Origin: Cryptomeria japonica | Taxonomy: Eukaryota > Streptophyta > Pinopsida > Cupressales > Cupressaceae | Direction of reading: 5' to 3' | Length of the DNA stretch: 64,000 bases | Assembly: GCF_030272615.1 (NCBI RefSeq) | Contig: NC_081414.1 | Span: 809,571,069 to 809,635,068 of the forward strand | Shown here: positions 58,392 through 64,000 of the stretch, piece by piece | Layout of the letters: each line of letters starts with the position of its first letter | Position numbering within the stretch: the stretch's first letter is position 1 | The notes under the pieces: generated by a model | Databases searched by the model: none | Seen by the model: only the letters and a program-made list of their open reading frames with translations | What the model was told of the DNA's origin: nothing | Translations under genes and position numbers: made by a program

Positions 58392-61009
58392 TGTCACGAC
58401 CCGAATTAGACCTTAGTTAGATTTATTTATTTTGTCGGACACCTTTTGATTAACTTTTAATAATGATGGATGATATTGTGTGGTTTAGTGACAATGATGA
58501 TGGTTAGTTATTTTATGATGTTACTTTACTATTATGATTAATAATACTTAATAATGATGTTTTGTTGATATGATATCGTTATTTAATAATGATGAATAAT
58601 ATTGTTATGATATTTAATGATGTTAATATTTTGCTAGATTTTTTTTATGTAATGGGATCTGACGAATTTTTGTCAAGTATAAGTTGCAGGGTAACCGTCA
58701 AAGGTGGACATATGACCGAGGAGGGGTTTTTCTAGCTCGCCAGTAGCAACCTAAGTATTGGAACCCTGTGCAAAGTATCCAGTTAGATAAGCAATTAATA
58801 AATTAAATTATGGAGTCTAATATAAATTGATAAAATAAAATAAAATTATAATAAAAGGATAAATTATTAAATCAAGCTAGAAATTTATTTATAATATAAT
58901 TATTTAAAAGAGAGTAAATAAATTAATTAGTTGAGTAATTAAAAATAAAATATATTGATAATTAATATATAAAACATAAAAAAACTATGTAAGATATATA
59001 TAAATACTAAAATTAGAGGACTAATTAAAATAAAGAATGAGATTGATTCAAGAAATTAATTAAAATATTAGTTAATAAATTTAAATAAATGATCAAGGCA
59101 TGCAAAAATACAATGTTGGAGTAAACTTATGTACTAAAAATATAGACACATGCGAGAGCCTAATAATTAATTATTTTCTTAAAAACTAAATCTTTAACAA
59201 ATTGTAATTTAATAAAATCAATTAATTATTTTGTGAGTTCTAATTTTAATAATTAGTTTTATTTTAAGAATTTAATCATGCAAACAATTAAATTTTATTT
59301 TTAGAGAATTCAATGTTTATAAATATAGGAATAAACCTGTTATTTGATCATTCCAATTCTTTTTGAGCTTCTTGATTCGTGTGATTGCTATGAAGTCGAC
59401 AAAGTAGATTGAAGAGATTGTCTGAAATTTGGGAAATGCTTGGGATTCTTCTTTCTCACAGCCAGGTTCATTTATTTTTCATATTTAATTTGAGTCTTAA
59501 TTTGATCTTTTTCTTTAAAAATTGGATATTGTGGATTTAATGCTTGTTTGTTTGATGTGTCAGTTGTGTTGTCAATGCCATCTTCTCAATGTATCTTAAA
59601 AATTAAAAACTGGGTTTTGGGGAAATTTACTAGGTTTTTACGTTTTAAATATTTCTGACTACTATAAAAATTTTAGAGGAATTGGGATCTGGGTTTGTAA
59701 GAAATGACTGAAACATTATGACTATATTTGGAAAGTCTTGATAGTGGTAAATTCTAACATCAATATTGATTTAAGAATTTTTAAGAAAAGAATAAAAACA
59801 ATAAAAATATTTAATATATATATATATAAGGAATTGATTTTAAAGATTATATTAACTTAAATAGAGATTCTTAATTTAGAATTATTGAAAATATTAAAAT
59901 TAAATTTTGATTTGAGGAAATTATATTATAAAGGGAAAAATTTATAAAAATTTATAAATAAAACATATAATAATATTATTCTGACATTAATCCGCAGAGG
60001 GTTAATTACTTTTTTGTCTATGAGGGATGATTATGGAACGAGAGTGCTTGTTTATGGGTTAACCAAGGAAGGGTGATTTTCTTCACCTCCCCAATAGGGT
60101 AATGATGGCCATCATATTTATTTATTTATTTTTCTCCTTGCCATAACACATGTAGTTAGTTCAACCAGGATGGGTTGTTAGCTCTACATGATTGCATAGG
60201 ATTCCTTTACTACCAATTGGTACCAGCTTGCTAGGATACTCCGTCATGAGGGACAAGAGCTTATCAAGAGCACCAAGAAGCTTATGCTTCATTTGGTTAG
60301 GCGGATAAAATGCTTGGGTCATATGTTCGTCATCCGGTTTGCGAGAGGAGGTTATCCAGGTCAAATGGAGGTGACACATCCGGAGACAAAGAAAGTCAGA
60401 GATTCCAGATAAAATTTTATGTAATAATTGAAGATGTATATTTTATTTCATTGTAAAGACCAGAATGGTTGCATGTAGAAGTTATGAAAAAAGGACCTAT
60501 AAGGTCACATGATGTAAAGTGACAAGAAGTTGCCATGCAATGTAACTGACAAAGAAAAAAAGAAGAAAAAAAGGCTACTAACATACTAACCCACTAACAT
60601 GCATGATTACTTTCTTAGATTAGTTTTCATTTATGCATGCATGCATGGTCATATTTAATTATTTGGTAGATTATTTAATTATGAGTATTTGCATGTTAAT
60701 TTAATTCGTAATAATTTCATGCATACGATTTACGCTACTCATGCACACACGTAACTCGACATCGTAACTAATTATGGTTTGCATTCTATTCGGTCCTCAT
60801 GCGTAATTTTAGTTTGTTATTTTTTTTTTGCATGCACATTTAATTTCTACATGTTATTTATGAGTTTCATGGTTGTTCAATTACTTATCTATTACTTGCA
60901 TGTTGATAATTATTGCTTTTGTATGTGCAATAATGGTTAATTTAATTTTTAATTAAAACAATGAGTTTAAGTTTGGTTTAACTAGGGTTAGGACAAGCAG
61001 GTCCTTACA
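58392..61009 (+). mobile_element. Solo LTR, 2,618 bp, inside element D ORF2
   Basis: It begins TGTCACGACCCGAATTAG and ends CAGGTCCTTACA, and is flanked by perfect AAAGC duplications (58387-58391, 61010-61014). The interior is very AT-rich with no convincing coding and no second LTR. The TGTCACGACCC start is common among plant gypsy LTRs, so a gypsy origin is likely. Orientation is uncertain. Confidence 0.85.
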
Positions 61010-61014
61010 AAAGC

Positions 61015-62494
61015 CTTCTTATATATGTCTAGATATAACAAGATTGCTTCTTCTATTTCATTTTGCTCATTATCTTCTAAATATTCATAGAATTTTGACA
61101 CACTTTTCAACATTTCATCTTTAGTTATCTCATCAATTAACTCAACACAAGTTATTTTACTAGATTTAGTCGCTTCATCACTCTTTTTCTTCTTGTTGGG
61201 AGTTGCAGGAGCAGATGGAAAAGGTTGCCTCTTCTGAGTAGGTTTCCTTGTCGGAGGTGTGGTTGTAGTTGTTACCTTTCTAACTAGCTTCCTCCTAGGT
61301 TACACCTTCTTCTCCTCTATCAGAGGCTTGTCAATTTTCTTCCTCTCCACCCTTCTAAATGCAAGAGGTTGATTATCCTCTGGATCAGAATCAAAAGTGA
61401 TAGAAGAAATGAAACTCTCGGGCTTCTTCACCTCAGGAGTGCTGTTGCCGGTTGATCTACCAGTTTAGATCCAAAACCTAATTTTGTATCTATCCTGTGC
61501 ATTACATCCTGAACAAATGTAAATATTTTGTCTATCTTCTTTTCTCTTCTTTTTCAGTTGAAACTAGTTTTAACTTCAAAAGTCTTTTCCTGTGCAGTGC
61601 CAAAGTGTTCAGCCTTATCATCCAAAGGAGCATCAATCAACATTTTAGTCTATAACTCCAAAATTTTGTCATCTACCTCATAACCCAATTCAGTGACCCA
61701 TATAGTTTTGGGTTCCACTACTTCCATCAGTGTCTCATCTGTTTTGACTATAAATCAAATATAAGTGGAGTATTTCTCCACAATGTGCTTGGAAATTCTT
61801 TCCCTCAGTCTCATGTTCTCTTAAAAAGTTTTGAAATAGCCCCATAGCTTCTCATCCCTATTACTACCAAGATCGGTGATTGCTTCTTTGATTTGCATAC
61901 CTACCAGTATGTCATGTGCCCAACTCTTCTTTCCCAAACCCGGTAGCTCATTCATTACGTATAACATCAAGCAGACAATAAGATTGCCAAACCTAAAAGT
62001 TCCTTTCTTAACCCCTTTAATTTTGCCAAGATTAATCATTAACTCACTCCTCAACCATTCACACAAATCATACTTTTCATTATTATTTATCATATGATAA
62101 GCAACATAGATGCAGGAACTAGCAATAGAGTTTAATCGACTTGATTGAGTTACCTTGTAGCCGATTATCATGCTGGCAAATTTCACATCAGTGTCTTTGA
62201 TGGCGTTTACCCTCATAGATCTTCCATCATGGGTTGTGCCGATGAGCTTCTCAACCGCAGTGGGGGAAATCGTCTTTCGTGGTTCCTATGCAACTTTAGG
62301 TAAGTCAGTGACCGCCTGGATAGCTTCTTTAGTAATCATGTGGAGCCGGTCTGCAGCCAAATAAATTCATTATGGACCCTTCTCAGAACATATCTGATCA
62401 CTTTATCCTTGAATTCCAGAATGTACAGGATTTTGGTTAACCCTAGATCCTTAATGATTTGATATTACGATTTGATAGTACCAGAGCTGCCTAG
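61015..62494 (-). pseudogene. Element D ORF2, N-terminal to middle part
   Basis: The minus strand holds the conserved N-terminal region as an open stretch (62216-61821): DVKFASMIIGYKV, YDLCEWLRSELMINLGKIK, TFRFGNLIVCLMLY. Upstream pieces read IKEAITDLGSN and, in another frame, VHNEFIWLQ. The Lys-rich linker follows at 61500-61130. The last residues, YLDIYKKAF, meet the solo LTR. Decayed but clearly the same protein as in A-C. Confidence 0.72.
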
Positions 62495-62547
62495 TGTTGG
62501 TGTTGGAAACAAGCCACACCCGGACCGATGATGGATTGGTCCAAGAG

Positions 62548-62619
62548 GGGCTAGTAGCTCAATGGTAGAGCACTCCAATAGTGTATGGAAGGTCCTAGGT
62601 TTGAGTCCTAGCTGGTCCA
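62548..62619 (+). other. tRNA-like cloverleaf in the 5' LTR of the TRIM
   Basis: 72 nt fold as an acceptor stem GGGCTAG/CTGGTCC (all seven pairs, with G-T wobbles), U8-A9, D stem GCTC/GAGC, and T arm CTAGG-TTTGAGT-CCTAG. The box A-like TAGCTCAATGG and box B-like GGTTTGAGTCC fit an internal pol III promoter. The anticodon stem (CTCCA/TGGAA) has one mismatch and its loop is 8 nt instead of 7. It is therefore tRNA-derived, not a working tRNA. Confidence 0.75.
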
Positions 62620-62629
62620 TGTCTCAACA

Positions 62630-62642
62630 TGGTATGAGAGCC
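62630..62642 (+). promoter_or_regulatory. TRIM primer binding site
   Basis: TGGTATGAGAGCC directly follows the 5' LTR and has one mismatch to the initiator-Met primer site. Confidence 0.8.
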
Positions 62643-62684
62643 AGGTCCAGGCTAAGAGTCCCAAGCACATGAGAGGTATCGCTT

Positions 62685-62693
62685 AAGGGGGGG
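62685..62693 (+). promoter_or_regulatory. TRIM polypurine tract
   Basis: AAGGGGGGG ends directly at the 3' LTR. Confidence 0.8.
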
Positions 62694-62746
62694 TATTGGT
62701 GTTGGAAATAAGCCACACCTAGACTGACGATGGACTAGTCCAAGAG

Positions 62747-62818
62747 GGGCCAGTAGCTCAGTGGTATAGCACTCCAACAACGTATGGAAGGTCCTAGATT
62801 CGAGTCCTAGTTGGTCCA
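62747..62818 (+). other. tRNA-like cloverleaf in the 3' LTR of the TRIM
   Basis: This is the second copy: acceptor GGGCCAG/TTGGTCC is paired. The box B-like sequence is ATTCGAGTCC, with a restored TTCGA core. The D stem has one mismatch (GCTC/TAGC). The anticodon loop is again 8 nt (ACAACGTA). Confidence 0.72.
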
Positions 62819-62828
62819 TGTCTCAACA

Positions 62829-63072
62829 CCTAATATCACAGATTGATACAACCCCTTGATTTCCTTAGTGCCTAAGTCCTACAAGGTGCAGTGAATATAG
62901 GCTCTGACATCTTCTACATAAACCACGCCATCAGGAACCCTCGAAAATGCGCTAGTAGAATCTTCATAGAAATTTTGGGAACTTCCTTGAAAATAGGCCT
63001 AAGCCTATCCTTGACCTCAACAATAGTGGGATTCACAATGAAAATAGGAGAAAATGATGATTTGGATGCCAT
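62829..63072 (-). pseudogene. Element D ORF2, N-terminus
   Basis: The minus strand opens MASKSSFSPIFIVNPTIVEV, which aligns with the element A start MASSSSVIEFIANPTIVE. A stop and a shift follow within 60 codons before the TRIM. Confidence 0.72.
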
Positions 63073-63429
63073 TTCAAAGAAATACCTAGATAATACTTGT
63101 CGGTTGAAGGGTTTTGATTACTTCTTAGATGATTGCTGGAAATTTTTTGGAATTCCTTTACGTGCTCTTGATTGCCTATGATTTGCCTTTGCTTTGCTCT
63201 TGTTTGCTCGAGTGTTGGGTGAGTGAAAATGAGTCCATTTTTCCTTTTTATCAGCGAGTAAACCCTAATTCATCACTATCATAAATGCTTAGCAATGTGC
63301 CCTACCAGATGTCGGTTTCAGAGTTTTATGTCAGATAAACCTCCATCAATGATCAATACCACTCTTCAGATCTCTTATGGGGAATATGCAAGATTTGCAA
63401 TGAATTTTCCAACCTCTAAGGCATATGCC

Positions 63430-64000
63430 TTAGTTACCAGTTGAATTTCATGTCGATGCAGGAGTGATTTGGTCTACCGGTGGAGTTATAGGTGCAGTTA
63501 CCGGTGTAGTTGCATCTCCACATGGTTCTTAAGATTTTCTAAACCATCTCTTGGTGTGATCTTATTGTATTTCATCTACTTTCTTCTTTGCTTTCTCATT
63601 TTCTTTATCATTACTAACCAGTGTAGACTTGCTTCTACAGTACTTAGCAATATGACCTATTTTGTTGCATGCATACCATGTAACATTGTTCTTTTGAATT
63701 GCTTTGACATATCCGATGTCATTCCTTGACCTACATTGATTAGCCAAATGACCAAACTTTCCACATTCATGACATTTAACATTCATCCTACAATCTTCTG
63801 ACTGATGACCACATTTCTTGCAATTTGTGCATTGACCGGGAACTGAATTCTAGTTTTGATTTGCTCTATTTCTATATTGTCTAGCCATATGCCAAAATTT
63901 ATTACAAATAAAACATCTACCATTGAATTTGTAAGCATTAGATCGCCTTACCAGTTTCCTCTAGTCTGATAAGTTCTGCATACTGGTTGTCTGATCTTCA
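63430..64000 (-). pseudogene. Element D first gene: zinc-knuckle part, cut by the window end
   Basis: The minus strand shows four knuckles: CFICNKFWHMARQY (last Cys lost), CTNCKKCGHQSEDC, CHECGKFGHLANQC and WYACNKIGHIAKYC (first Cys lost). A basic tail with several stops follows, to a TAA at 63430-63432. The coiled-coil half lies outside the window. Confidence 0.75.

Larger units (their letters stand above)
62495..62828 (-). mobile_element. Miniature LTR element (TRIM) with a tRNA-like sequence in each LTR
   Basis: Two 135-bp direct repeats (62495-62629, 62694-62828) flank a 64-bp interior. The ends are TGTTGG and CTCAACA. The interior starts with TGGTATGAGAGCC, one base off the initiator-Met primer site, and ends with AAGGGGGGG, a polypurine tract. 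CCTAG (62490-62494) and CCTAA (62829-62833) look like a target duplication (4 of 5). The LTRs differ at about 17 positions, 16 of them transitions, with no gaps. It reads 5'-3' on the plus strand although the host gene is minus; the strand field follows the host. It interrupts ORF2 of element D. Confidence 0.85.
55794..64000 (-). mobile_element. Element D: two-gene LTR element (-), 5' part outside the window
   Basis: The 3' LTR (55794-56696) is followed by the polypurine tract, ORF2 split by a solo LTR and a miniature LTR element, and the zinc-knuckle gene, which runs past the window end. The 5' LTR and primer site are not seen, so the target duplication (left candidate TAAAT) cannot be checked. 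LTR ends and the polypurine region match elements A and B. There is no pol. Confidence 0.85.

Noticed and set aside
62548-62818. Two functional tRNA genes
   Set aside because: Both have 8-nt anticodon loops and anticodon-stem mismatches, and they lie at the same place in two LTRs. They are better read as tRNA-derived LTR sequence.

Overview
The window is nuclear DNA from a land plant with a large, repeat-rich genome. This follows from the plant-type retrotransposons (Tat-lineage Ty3/gypsy with a second RNase H, chromovirus pieces, a plant L1 LINE), the plant mobile domain (PMD) gene, a plant MATE-type fragment and a plant-type nuclear tRNA-Pro gene. The nested LTR elements suggest a gymnosperm-type genome, but that is inference. 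I see no intact host protein-coding gene. Nearly everything is mobile elements inserted into one another, most of them decayed.

Layout. 1-4620: a broken L1-type LINE (+) split by a ~0.7 kb LTR-like insert. 4757-8911: a 4,155-bp solo LTR with a perfect target duplication and ten copies of a GGACC/GGTCC hairpin. 9107-12240: a degenerate LTR element (-). 12300-13385: a MATE transporter pseudogene fragment (-). 15288-15359: tRNA-Pro(UGG) (-). 18.0-20.7 kb: LTR-like DNA and a decayed chromovirus integrase/chromodomain (+). From 20.7 kb to the end, pieces of one old gypsy pol (-) lie between younger insertions: element A (20866-27470), element B (27721-55434) and element D (55794 to beyond the window). 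Element B's 5' LTR holds a 12.7-kb Tat gypsy element (34438-47150) and element C (47365-55306). Element D holds a 2.6-kb solo LTR (58392-61009) and a 334-bp miniature LTR element (62495-62828).

Elements A, B, C and D share one design. Each has a 0.9-1.1 kb LTR, an initiator-Met-type primer site where visible, a first gene of coiled coil plus three to five CCHC zinc knuckles, a second large gene of about 1,100 codons of unknown function, a polypurine tract and an LTR. None carries protease, integrase, reverse transcriptase or RNase H. They look like non-autonomous copia-type elements with their own conserved second protein.

The Tat element has 1,660-bp LTRs about 98% identical, a primer site matching tRNA-Trp, protease and a full set of pol motifs, but no capsid domain that I can recognise. 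An antisense, intron-containing PMD gene lies between pol and the 3' LTR.

The most unusual objects are the A-D two-gene family, the miniature LTR element whose two LTRs each contain a tRNA-like cloverleaf with pol III box A/B motifs, the antisense PMD gene, and the GGACC/GGTCC hairpins that recur in several LTRs.
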